Shown one piece after another: positions 38,083-47,156 of a stretch of DNA of 64,000 bases. Position 1 is the stretch's first letter, and each line of letters opens with the position of its first letter. The notes under the pieces were generated by a model, which saw only the letters and a program-made list of their open reading frames with translations, was not told the origin of the DNA and did no database searches. The DNA is from a bacterium (lineage in GTDB: Bacteria > Auribacterota > JABMQX01): assembly GCA_030691545.1 (NCBI GenBank), contig JAUYEE010000143.1, positions 23,353 through 87,352 on the forward strand, in the 5' to 3' direction. A program made the translations under genes and the position numbers.

Positions 38083-39993
38083 CTATTTCCCGTCCGTGCG
38101 GACGCCATCATCGGTCCGGAATGGAATGGCGGGCAAACCAGCGCCGTTGAAGAGCGTCGCTTTGGGGTTAGCTTGCCAGGCGTAGCGCGCGGCGACTGGG
38201 TTGGGCACTTCGGATGACGATACCACCACGGTCTCGCCTACAATATTGGCCTCAGCCCAATGCCACTTGCAGTCGTCGCCGCAAATAGAGAATTCTTCCA
38301 GCTTGTCGCCTTTGACCACCAAGCCGCCGTCCGTGTGAGTGAAGGAGAGTCTCAGTGCGCCAGGCATCTTCTCCACGGAAGCAAAGCGCGGACCGGAATA
38401 AGGGATGTCCTTCCCGTAATGCCTGGCGAGGGCCACCAGCGCGAGGCGCTCGCCAACTTCCTTTTTGTCTTTTGGATGGACGTCTCTCGCGTCCCCGACA
38501 TCGATGGCCACCGCCAATCCTGAGTTCGTGACGGTGTTCGCGATGAAATCCTGCGCTGCGCGCAACTCCGCCCAAGTATCGTCGCCGGCGGTTTCCCTGT
38601 GCTGCTTGTGAGCCGCGAGGCTTACGATATAGAACCGAAAATCACCTTGGCCGAAAGCTCTCCGCCAGTCGGCAATCATTGCCGGCAACAGCTTGCGATA
38701 TTGGGCGGCACGTTCGGTGTTGGATTCGCCCTGGTACCAGATCGCGCCGCTGATGGCCAAGGGCGCGACGGGAGCAATCATGCCGTTGTAGAGAACGACG
38801 GGCGTGTTCGGCCCGCTTCCAGTGTCACTAATCCCGAGCGAGCGCAGCGTCTCGGCACTCGTCCACGCTTCGGCCGGCGCGCCCCCGCCGCAATCTTCCA
38901 CCAGCCCGATGGGCACATCGATGTCCTGCTGCAACCGGCGCCCAAAAAAGTAAGCCACCGCTGAGAAACCATCCCACCCCTCGCCGACGTTTTTCGGCGA
39001 ACAGACTTTCCATGCGCCTTGCGGGACTGCGGCTGGCTTGCGAGCAGTCTGCTGCTTCACAACGAACAACCGGATTCTGGGGTGGTCTGCCGCTTTGACT
39101 TCCTCGCTCCCGTTTCGGGCCTGGCCCAGTCCCATCTCCATGTTGGACTGCCCGCCGCACAACCACACATCTCCCACCAGTATATCGCGGAATTCAACGT
39201 GTTGCGCCCCGTCGATGACGATGGTGTACGGACCCCCTGGCGCGGGAGGCTGGATCGCGACCGACCAACGACCATCTTCTCTGGTCACCGTCTTTGCTGT
39301 CTTATCCGCGACAGTGACGCGAATTTCCTCGCCTGGCTTGGCCCACCCCCAAATGGTGTTGGGTTTGCCGCGCTGGAGAACCATGTTGTCGCCGAATAAT
39401 GGGCTTACAAACGACGTTTCAAAGCCGCCCTCGACGGGTGGTGCCTTGTTGCCGTCCGGACCTCCGGGGCCACCGGGAGGGAAGCCGGGGCCGCCGAACC
39501 CGCCTGGTCCGCCGCGCCCGCCTATATTCATAACCATCATGAGCGCCGGAGTCGGGAGGTTGAGCTTGTTCGGCGAGGCTTGGAGCTTGGCGAATGCCTC
39601 GGCACGCGCCAGCGCTCGAGCCAATTCAGCGGCGGCTAGTTTTTCAGCTTTCGCCTTAACGTCCCCCATGTCGGGTTTCTCGGTGTAGATAGCCGCATTC
39701 AGGGCGTTTCGGGCATCCGTGACCGCCTGGTCCAGCGGAGCGTTGGCCTCGTTAATGGCGCGGATCGCCGCTTGCTGCTCCTGCGTTAACTCCGGCATGC
39801 CAGGCCTGCCCGGCATACCCTGACCACCGCCAGGAGGGCCGCCGCGCGCTCCTGGGCCCTGAGTTTCCTGAGCCTCTGGACCGCGACCCCGAGGACCATC
39901 CGCCAGCTGGCCCCCAGAGGGCCAGGTCCAGGTCAAAGCCAAAATTATCGCCGCAAATGAGACTGCATGGTTCGTCATCATAAGGACCTCCAC
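38083..39993 (-). CDS. Sialate O-acetylesterase (SASA) with N-terminal LTXXQ/CpxP-like helical segment
   Basis: SPLFGDNMVLQRGKPNTIWGW; DVWLCGGQSNMEMGL; IWYQGESNTERA; N-terminal LTQEQQAAIRAINEANAPLDQAVTDARNAL. Confidence 0.85.
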   Translation of the reverse strand: MEVLMMTNHAVSFAAIILALTWTWPSGGQLADGPRGRGPEAQETQGPGARGGPPGGGQGMPGRPGMPELTQEQQAAIRAINEANAPLDQAVTDARNALNAAIYTEKPDMGDVKAKAEKLAAAELARALARAEAFAKLQASPNKLNLPTPALMMVMNIGGRGGPGGFGGPGFPPGGPGGPDGNKAPPVEGGFETSFVSPLFGDNMVLQRGKPNTIWGWAKPGEEIRVTVADKTAKTVTREDGRWSVAIQPPAPGGPYTIVIDGAQHVEFRDILVGDVWLCGGQSNMEMGLGQARNGSEEVKAADHPRIRLFVVKQQTARKPAAVPQGAWKVCSPKNVGEGWDGFSAVAYFFGRRLQQDIDVPIGLVEDCGGGAPAEAWTSAETLRSLGISDTGSGPNTPVVLYNGMIAPVAPLAISGAIWYQGESNTERAAQYRKLLPAMIADWRRAFGQGDFRFYIVSLAAHKQHRETAGDDTWAELRAAQDFIANTVTNSGLAVAIDVGDARDVHPKDKKEVGERLALVALARHYGKDIPYSGPRFASVEKMPGALRLSFTHTDGGLVVKGDKLEEFSICGDDCKWHWAEANIVGETVVVSSSEVPNPVAARYAWQANPKATLFNGAGLPAIPFRTDDGVRTDGK

Positions 39994-40047
39994 AAGTGCC
40001 TCGATTCGCCAGTGAGCGTTACCTGGCCGGTATTGAGTGATGGCCTT

Positions 40048-41748
40048 TCATTCCGGCGAAAGCGTGCCGCCTTCAGCCAGTTTCCAGGTCTTTCCGCCAA
40101 GCCATTTGTTGACATCAGCTTTCGAATCATAATAAATGGTATGGCCGTTATCGTGGATATTGGCCAAAGTAACATCCTGATCTGTTAGACTGGTCAGATA
40201 AGAAGTTCCCGTTACTTCCCATACACTGGTTGCATCCAGAGTAAGTGCCATTACTTTGGCGGTACCTTCGGCATTAATCGTCCCTTTCAGAGTCGTTTTG
40301 TTCTGCAGAATGGCAGTAACCGAGCTAATATTGTCACATACAATATCTCCGGTAAGGATCTCGCCGTCAGCCTTGAAGGTAAGCCGGCCACCATTGGAAC
40401 CCGTATTGCCCCACCGGCCCGCGGCTGCATTAATCAGTGTACCCGAAGCGGCACTTAGCTTGGCACCGTCCCTGATATCGACGACTGCAGAGGTATTAGT
40501 GATATAGAACATCGGACCTTCGGTTGCTGTCAGCGAGCCGCCGGTCATAGTCAGTACGCTGGTCCCAATCCCGGCGTCGCCGGAGAAGCTCTGATACAGC
40601 ATGGCGCCGCATTGTTTTAAGCATGACAGGGTTGTATTGGTCAACGTAACAGAATTTTTACCTTCTATCACAATGGCTTCCGAGCCGGTTGCAGTAATCC
40701 TGGCATTGGAGGCGGTAATGGAACCCGTCGAATAAATGCCGGGAGAGCGCGTACCGGATGTGGAGGCACTACCACGAGTAAAAGTGACGGTTCCGCCGCC
40801 GCGGTCGGTGGAGATCGCAGCAGCCGCCCCGTTGCCTGCCGTGGTGATATCGACATCTGTGCAGACGATCGTACCGGCAATGGTGGCATCCACGCCGTGT
40901 GCTCCTGAAGCGAGACAATCGATCTTAACTTTAGATAATTCGACAACAGAGCCTTTACCCACTGCGAATGCTCCGTTGGCACCGGTGCCCCTGGTGGTAA
41001 TGGTTCCGTTAGTCATTGTGATTTTGCTGCCGGACAACGCCAGGACAGCTGCATTAAGGCCGTAAAAACTGGAGTCCTCCATCGCGGTGGTAGGGCCGGA
41101 AGTAGTCACGTTGGAATCCGACAGGGTAAATGTTCCTTTATCGGTGACTTTAACACCGGAGGTATTTTTGTCCGAGGCAGTAATCTTCTGATTGGTTCTA
41201 GAAACATTTCCGCCGCTTTGCCAATAGATCGCCGGGCCTTCGTTAGTCATTATCGTCAAAGAAATGGACGGGCTGGTCACTCCATCCAAGGTTGCCTTAA
41301 TCGAAATAACAGAAGCGGTGGGCATTCCTCCACCCGGCCCACCGCCAGGACGGGGACCGCCGCCAGGAGGGGCACCGCCGCCAGGAGGGGGACCGCCGCC
41401 AGGACGAGAACGATTGCCTGGGCGAGGACCGCTTGGCATTCCCGGCATGCCGAGGCCGCCGGCAGATTCAACGACACTGACCAAACCGGTGGCGGAGATT
41501 GTTGCGACCGAAGTGTCGGAAATCGACCAGCTGACTTTTGAGGTGATATCCGCGACAGAGCCATCGGAATAAGTTCCTTTCGCCGTGAGCTGCAGTGTCT
41601 GGCCAGCCAGCAATTTTGGGGGCGTTGCCGGCTGAATTTGAATCGAAGACAGTGCGGCGGCTGACGCCGTTTGTGTGCTGAAAATAAATGATGTAATCCA
41701 AAGCAGAACAAGCCCAAAATAAATGGGAAACGTGGAATCCTTTTTCAT
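40048..41748 (-). CDS. Exported BIG2-like + beta-helix-like protein with GP-rich linker
   Basis: PPKLLAGQTLQLTAKGTYSDGSVADITSKVSWSISDTSVATISATGLVSV; SRPGGGPPPGGGAPPGGGPRPGGGPGGG. Confidence 0.8.
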   Translation of the reverse strand: MKKDSTFPIYFGLVLLWITSFIFSTQTASAAALSSIQIQPATPPKLLAGQTLQLTAKGTYSDGSVADITSKVSWSISDTSVATISATGLVSVVESAGGLGMPGMPSGPRPGNRSRPGGGPPPGGGAPPGGGPRPGGGPGGGMPTASVISIKATLDGVTSPSISLTIMTNEGPAIYWQSGGNVSRTNQKITASDKNTSGVKVTDKGTFTLSDSNVTTSGPTTAMEDSSFYGLNAAVLALSGSKITMTNGTITTRGTGANGAFAVGKGSVVELSKVKIDCLASGAHGVDATIAGTIVCTDVDITTAGNGAAAAISTDRGGGTVTFTRGSASTSGTRSPGIYSTGSITASNARITATGSEAIVIEGKNSVTLTNTTLSCLKQCGAMLYQSFSGDAGIGTSVLTMTGGSLTATEGPMFYITNTSAVVDIRDGAKLSAASGTLINAAAGRWGNTGSNGGRLTFKADGEILTGDIVCDNISSVTAILQNKTTLKGTINAEGTAKVMALTLDATSVWEVTGTSYLTSLTDQDVTLANIHDNGHTIYYDSKADVNKWLGGKTWKLAEGGTLSPE

Positions 41749-41785
41749 TTGGACAATCTCCTTTATTGAACCTCTTTTTGTCGAT

Positions 41786-42085
41786 TTATTTATCTGCTTT
41801 TGCCCTGCGGAAAGGCGGCACGGTCGTCCCGGATGAGGTTTCGCCCTCGGTGGAACCGCGGAACACCCTTCCCACATTCAGCGTCACTTGCGTCCGAACC
41901 CCGCCGCGCGTGTCGTTCCAGCCCGACCTTACATCCATCACTTTGCCCAGGACGATCAGGTCGGAGACTTCCGTCAGTTCTTCGAGCTTGAGAAACCGCA
42001 GAATGGTTGCCTGGAGAGGGCGGGACGCCATGCTGATGACAACAAGGCTGATTATCCAAGGCCCCACTCTGAATTGCTTACGCAT
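41786..42085 (-). CDS. Short exported hypothetical protein, possibly truncated
   Basis: Signal peptide, then LEELTEVSDLIVLGKVMDVRSGWND...VTLNVGRVFRGS, ending abruptly. Confidence 0.5.
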   Translation of the reverse strand: MRKQFRVGPWIISLVVISMASRPLQATILRFLKLEELTEVSDLIVLGKVMDVRSGWNDTRGGVRTQVTLNVGRVFRGSTEGETSSGTTVPPFRRAKADK

Positions 42086-42398
42086 GGTCAGCCTCAGCTA
42101 CCTGCCCGACGTGTTGGTCATGTCCCTTTCCTGCTTCTTCTGATTGACTGCGATACCTGAAACACGCTCGTCGGACGGCCGGTGTTTGCAACGAATCAGG
42201 ACAGCCACCAGCACAACCATCCGAACGGCCGCGTTCCTTGTCATGGTTCTGCTTTTCCGCCTTTCCGTCGGACGATTCTCCCTTCATCAATTTCGCCCTT
42301 ACGCGAAACGGTCTTTCGGAAAAGGCGTCTGGCTTGCCCCAGCCAGTGACCGGGCGCATAAATTCAAGGCCTCTCACTTCGGCTTCCATTTGTGGCCA

Positions 42399-43259
42399 TC
42401 AACGTTTCTTGAGCGTGACGCCGATGCCCTCTCCCTGCGTGTTCTGGAAGACCGTTTCCAGGTCCGGGTTGGTCGTGACGGCTTTGATGTAATCCTGCAT
42501 GGCCCCTGCTTGACCACTGGTATTGTGGGCGAGGATGAGTCCGCCAGGGCGTACTATGGGCAGGAGCTTATTGAAATAATCTATGTAGCCCTCCTTGTCG
42601 GCATCGAGGAAGAGGACATCTATCGGCTGTTTGATGTTCTTGACGGTCTCGTGGGCATCTCCCTCAACGAGAGTAACAATCTCGGCAACACCGGCACGTT
42701 TGAAGTTCTCCCGCGCCAATGAGGCCCGTCGAGCGTCAATTTCGTGGGTGGTCAGTTTGCCGCCCGTTGTCCGAAGGGCCAGGCAAAACCAGATACCCGA
42801 GTAGCCGTTGGAGGTGCCGATTTCGACCACGTGCTTAGCCCCCGCTGCCTCCGTAAGAAGCCGCAACAACCTGCCGTCGGCTGGGGAGACGTTCATCATC
42901 CCTCGGCTCTGGTTGCTGTACATATCGTCAAGCACGCCTAAGATTTTCTTGTCGTCATCTGTTTTCGGCACCGGCGGACTGTCGAAGGTGGACGGGGCTA
43001 TCCCCCCTCGCATGGGTGGACCTCCACCCGGGCCCATGCCTCGGGCTCGTCCCCCTATGCCTCTCTCGAACCTCTGCGCGCTCTCGCTCATGTCCTTGAG
43101 CAACTGACCCATCTTCTCCCTATCGTTCGCGTCATAAGCCTTCTTCAGGTCATCCAAAATCTGAGTGAGCGGCGCGGCGCCTCTTTCCTGTCCGAGGAGA
43201 CTCGTAGTCCCCACCAGCGCGGTCGCGAGCACGAACACAAGAACAAACGTCCTTAGCAA
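42399..43259 (-). CDS. O-methyltransferase (class I SAM fold) with predicted signal peptide and GP-rich linker
   Basis: HVVEIGTSNGYSGIWFCLAL; VLFLDADKEGYIDYFNKLLPIVRPGGLILAHN; N-terminal MLRTFVLVFVLATALVGTTSLLGQ. Confidence 0.85.
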   Translation of the reverse strand: MLRTFVLVFVLATALVGTTSLLGQERGAAPLTQILDDLKKAYDANDREKMGQLLKDMSESAQRFERGIGGRARGMGPGGGPPMRGGIAPSTFDSPPVPKTDDDKKILGVLDDMYSNQSRGMMNVSPADGRLLRLLTEAAGAKHVVEIGTSNGYSGIWFCLALRTTGGKLTTHEIDARRASLARENFKRAGVAEIVTLVEGDAHETVKNIKQPIDVLFLDADKEGYIDYFNKLLPIVRPGGLILAHNTSGQAGAMQDYIKAVTTNPDLETVFQNTQGEGIGVTLKKR

Positions 43260-43508
43260 CTTCTCCTCCTTTCAGAACGACGTTACGGGTCAACGCATTA
43301 ACACTGCGCAAGCCTGCAAAGCAACATTCAAGCCAAACCTGCAACATATTCTCTAACAATGAGTTCAGTTGAGAGAGGTGTGCAGAAACTGCGCGCCACG
43401 TCTCTTACTCATAATGCAAATCCTGCACACACGGACCTATAGTGACTGATTCTCTCGAGGCTTGCTTGGACAATGCAGCCACCCATGGACCGCGACAACG
43501 ACCGCGGC

Positions 43509-43615
43509 GTGGGGAATCCCCGGCTGAAGCGTTTGTTCGAGAAGCCCGCCTGAAGGCGGCTTCCGGTTGACCGGCCGGACATGTCACCACCGACTAAAGC
43601 CGGCAGGAAGACAAC
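43509..43615. repeat. Hairpin-rich intergenic repeat, family B
   Basis: CCCGGCTGAAGCG...GAGAAGCCCGCCTGAAGGCGGCTTCC...GACTAAAGCCGGCAGG. Confidence 0.65.
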
Positions 43616-43740
43616 CTGGGCTTTCGGCGTCGGGGAGCGGCGCAGTGCCTGACTCAGCGCTGGGAGAAAGGCCCCCCTCCTGCGCGCTCTGGCTTGCGGT
43701 CGCCCAGAGGGGCGCACCTGGGGCGGAAACTGGATGCCTG

Positions 43741-45081
43741 CTACCCTTGCCGCCCCCTGATTTCGATGTAGTTTTGCCGTACCCAGGCGAGGGCTTCCTC
43801 TTTTGTTTTCAGGCTGCCCTCAAGCTGCATTTCCTCGACCGCCCGCAAGATTTCCCCGAAAAGGGGCCCCGGCGTCAGGCCAAGCTCGATGAGGTCATCC
43901 CCACGGATGAGCGGAGGGGGCTTGATTTCTTCCTCGGGGAGAGACACCAGTTTCATTTTGAGAAAGTCGTAGATTTCCAGGCTGCCGTGGCTGGCGAGGC
44001 AATCCGCGCGATGCATCTCCAGTTCCTCAAGGAAAGTCTCTCTCTGCAACATCTTTTTCAGCTTGCTTTCGCGCATCTCCTGGGCGTGAATGAAGCGCAT
44101 GTGATTGGCGACAATGTCCTCGATTTTCTCTCGCTTCTCACTGGAAAGCCTCAACCGGCGGCAGACCTTGTCGGCGATTTTCGCTCCCACGACCTCGTGC
44201 CCGCTGAAGCGGATTCTGTCCTCGATTGTTAGCGTGGCGGGCTTGCCGACGTCGTGGAGAAGAGTGGCGAATGCGAGGACGCTGCTGGGCTGGCAGCCGG
44301 TCTCGATGCAAAGGTTGTCGAGAGACATTTTCGTATGCTCAAAAACGTCGCCCTCGGGATGATGAGCTTCCGGCTGGGGAACGCCGATCATCTGATGGAC
44401 TTCCGGCAGGACGTGTTTAAGAAGAGAGGTATCCGCGAGAAGCTGAAGGGCCATGCCGCGGTTGGGGCCCGTCAGCGTTTTTTCCAACTCCTCCCCAATT
44501 CTCTCCCAGCTCACCTGGGTGACATTTGGCGAGTATTTCTTGATAGCCTCCAGGGTTGCCTCTTCTATCTGAAACCCGAAACGAGTCGCGAACCTCACCG
44601 CCCGGACCATGCGCAATTTGTCTTCCTTGAAACGCGCGAAGGGGTCGCCGACGGTGCGGACGATTTTCCTCTCGATGTCCCGGCGGCCTTCCACGTAGTC
44701 AATCACTTTTTCCCCGATCGGGTCGTAGAACAGGGCATTGATGGTGAAATCGCGCCGCAGTGCGTCCTCACGGGCATTGGTGTATTTTACCCCAATGGGC
44801 CGGCGGCCGTCCTCGTAACCCTGGTCGGAACGGAAGGTTGCCACCTCGTACTGCTTATCGTCCACGAGGACGAGCACAACACCGAACTGGGCGCCAACCG
44901 GGACTGTCCTACGGAAGAGTTCCATGACTTGTTGCGGTTTGGCGCTGGTGGCGATGTCGTAATCGGCTGGCTCGTTGCCCATGACCATGTCGCGGACGCA
45001 GCCGCCGGCAAAGAGGGCTTCGTGCCCGGCTTCCCTGAGCCTCTGGACAATTTCCACAGCCGTTTTTCTCGAATCGGTCAT
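43741..45081 (-). CDS. cca: CCA tRNA nucleotidyltransferase / poly(A) polymerase-like with HD domain
   Basis: ALFAGGCVRDMVMGNEPADYDIATSAKP; DALRRDFTINALFYDP; ATLLHDVGKP; track ORF starts at 45588. Confidence 0.9.
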   Translation of the reverse strand: MTDSRKTAVEIVQRLREAGHEALFAGGCVRDMVMGNEPADYDIATSAKPQQVMELFRRTVPVGAQFGVVLVLVDDKQYEVATFRSDQGYEDGRRPIGVKYTNAREDALRRDFTINALFYDPIGEKVIDYVEGRRDIERKIVRTVGDPFARFKEDKLRMVRAVRFATRFGFQIEEATLEAIKKYSPNVTQVSWERIGEELEKTLTGPNRGMALQLLADTSLLKHVLPEVHQMIGVPQPEAHHPEGDVFEHTKMSLDNLCIETGCQPSSVLAFATLLHDVGKPATLTIEDRIRFSGHEVVGAKIADKVCRRLRLSSEKREKIEDIVANHMRFIHAQEMRESKLKKMLQRETFLEELEMHRADCLASHGSLEIYDFLKMKLVSLPEEEIKPPPLIRGDDLIELGLTPGPLFGEILRAVEEMQLEGSLKTKEEALAWVRQNYIEIRGRQG

Positions 45082-45284
45082 CTGCGTCCGCACTCTCCTA
45101 TCGCTATCACCAATGGCGCCAGTTATGCCCACCATCTTAGCACAGGAATGACAATGACAGAAATTCATCCGTCCATGAACCAAAACTGACTTGACACATT
45201 TCTGGGCGCCTTGTAGCCTGTATCGCACGGTCGGGTCGGTCTGCGGCGTTGCTTCCGACCCGAACGAAAGAGTTGAACCATCTG

Positions 45285-45336
45285 TGTGGCACGCACTTCC
45301 AGCCCGTGAATCATGGGCAAGATGCCCATGCCACAA
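45285..45336. repeat. Two-hairpin REP-like unit overlapping the epimerase start region
   Basis: GTGGCACGCACTTCCAGCCCGTGAATCATGGGCAAGATGCCCATGCCACA; GTGGCA...TGCCAC inverted ends. Confidence 0.75.
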
Positions 45337-46266
45337 AGGAAAAGTGTGGCAAAGACGATTCTGGCTATCAACATGTGTTTCCTCCGGAAGCGCTGGGTGG
45401 AGCCGGAGGAATGGGCACGGATCATGGTCGAGCAGTTGGGGTTGAAATACGCGGAGTTCACGTCGGACCTCTTGGACCCGTTCTTCGTGCCGGAGCCGGC
45501 TCGTTCCAGAATCGCGGAGAGGACGAGGAAGGCATTCACAGAGCGGGGTATCAAGATTATTGACTACTACACCGGCGTGATCACCCACTGCTTAAATCTA
45601 TTGTCACATCCCGAGCCGCAGATTCGTGAAACCGGAATGAAGTGGTGTCGGGAGGCGATTTTGCTGGCACAGAAAATCGGCGGCGACGGCATCGGGGGGC
45701 ATTTTGACACTATCGTGGACGCAGAATGCCGCGACCCGAAGCGGCGCGCTGCACGCATAGACGGTGTCATCCGCTCTTTTCAGTCCCTTTCTCGCGACGC
45801 CAAGGAGCACGGGTTGAAGTTCCTGCTCTGTGAGCAGATGTACACGCCCAGCGAGGCCCCTTACACCATCGCCGAGGCAGAGAGCATCTACAAGCGTGTG
45901 AACGAGGACGCCGCGGTGCCAGTTTACCTCACGATAGATGTCGGACATGCGTGTAACCTTCATTATCTTCACTCCGAAGAGGACCTCGACCCGTATCTGT
46001 GGCTGGAGAGGTTTGCGCACGTCTCCCCGGTCATCCACCTCCAGCAGACGGATGGGAAGGTGAGCCATCACTGGCCCTTCACCGACCAGTACAACAAAAT
46101 CGGCATCATCCATCCGGAGAAGGTTCTCGAGGCAATCGAGAAGTCGGGTTCGGAGATGAACTACCTGGTCTTTGAGATTTTCCATTCGCTCGGCGCGACA
46201 GAGGAGATGGTCCTGGATGACCTCAAGCGGTCTGTTGATTACTGGCGGCGGTGGGTTGCCGATTGA
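45313..46266 (+). CDS. Sugar-phosphate isomerase/epimerase-like TIM barrel
   Basis: MKWCREAILLAQKIGGDGIGGHFDTIVD; YLTIDVGHACNLHYLHSEEDLDPYLWLERFA; true start may be downstream of the repeat. Confidence 0.8.
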   Translation: MGKMPMPQRKSVAKTILAINMCFLRKRWVEPEEWARIMVEQLGLKYAEFTSDLLDPFFVPEPARSRIAERTRKAFTERGIKIIDYYTGVITHCLNLLSHPEPQIRETGMKWCREAILLAQKIGGDGIGGHFDTIVDAECRDPKRRAARIDGVIRSFQSLSRDAKEHGLKFLLCEQMYTPSEAPYTIAEAESIYKRVNEDAAVPVYLTIDVGHACNLHYLHSEEDLDPYLWLERFAHVSPVIHLQQTDGKVSHHWPFTDQYNKIGIIHPEKVLEAIEKSGSEMNYLVFEIFHSLGATEEMVLDDLKRSVDYWRRWVAD

Positions 46267-46312
46267 GTCCTCGCTGCGCCGTTTCTCGCGGCTGTTGGAA
46301 TTCATTAGGATG

Positions 46313-46382
46313 AAAGGAGGCAGGCGGGACGCCTGCGCTACGGGGTGAAAGGGGGCAGGCGGGACGCCTGCGCTACGGGGTG
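46313..46382. repeat. Two tandem REP-like hairpins (period 36 bp)
   Basis: GGCAGGCGGGACGCCTGCGCTACGGGGTGAAAGG repeated. Confidence 0.9.
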
Positions 46383-46419
46383 GTTGAGGAAGGGTCTTCG
46401 GGCAAGGGCGAGAACTGGC

Positions 46420-47142
46420 TTACCGCGAGATGAAAAACGGGAGAACCACGTGTTTTAGTTCGACGATGAACCGCAGAGAGATCATCGCCATAAGCCCTTT
46501 CCTGCAATAAAAGTAGCCGAAGAAGCTCGCGAGGATGATCCTGGAAACGAGGATGCGACCGGTGAGCCAGTCGAAACCAAGCGGGAATCCGATGAAAGTC
46601 GCCGATCTGAGCCCCAATAAGGTGTTGAAGAGAGCCGATACCGCAACCGCCGCCGGGGCTGACCGCGTCAGGCGAAACACAATCATCAGTATCCCGAAAC
46701 GGCAGACGACTTCTTCAAAGAAAGCCGCACGAAGCGGAATGGTGAGTGCGACAAGCGGGCTGTCCGGATAGAGTCCGCGAAACTCGCCAAGGAGAGTCAT
46801 GTCTAAGACCAGCGCGGTTGCCACCGCCAACGCGGGGCCGAGCCAGAGGATGACCTTCAGTTCCCTCCGAAGACCCTCCAGCGTCCCAAAGCCAATGACC
46901 TTCTTGCCATCCGACCACGCGAACCCGCACGCTGACGAAATCAGCAGCGACAGAAACACGAGTATGAGGTCTCTGGCGAAGAGAACAGGGAGCACGCTCT
47001 CGGTAGCCCTCTCCAGGAGGACGCTCTGGTAGCCGGGGTTGAAGAAGTACGAATCCACGATATTCGGCGCCACCGCGAGGGTGGAGACGACCGCAAGTTT
47101 GACCGCCTTGATCAGGACATCTTCTCGCAGGAAATCTCTCAC
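46420..47142 (-). CDS. CPBP-family intramembrane metalloprotease
   Basis: IPLRAAFFEEVVCRFGILMIV (EExxxR), multiple TM segments; GTG start. Confidence 0.7.
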   Translation of the reverse strand: MRDFLREDVLIKAVKLAVVSTLAVAPNIVDSYFFNPGYQSVLLERATESVLPVLFARDLILVFLSLLISSACGFAWSDGKKVIGFGTLEGLRRELKVILWLGPALAVATALVLDMTLLGEFRGLYPDSPLVALTIPLRAAFFEEVVCRFGILMIVFRLTRSAPAAVAVSALFNTLLGLRSATFIGFPLGFDWLTGRILVSRIILASFFGYFYCRKGLMAMISLRFIVELKHVVLPFFISR

Positions 47143-47156
47143 GGTGCTTGCACCTG

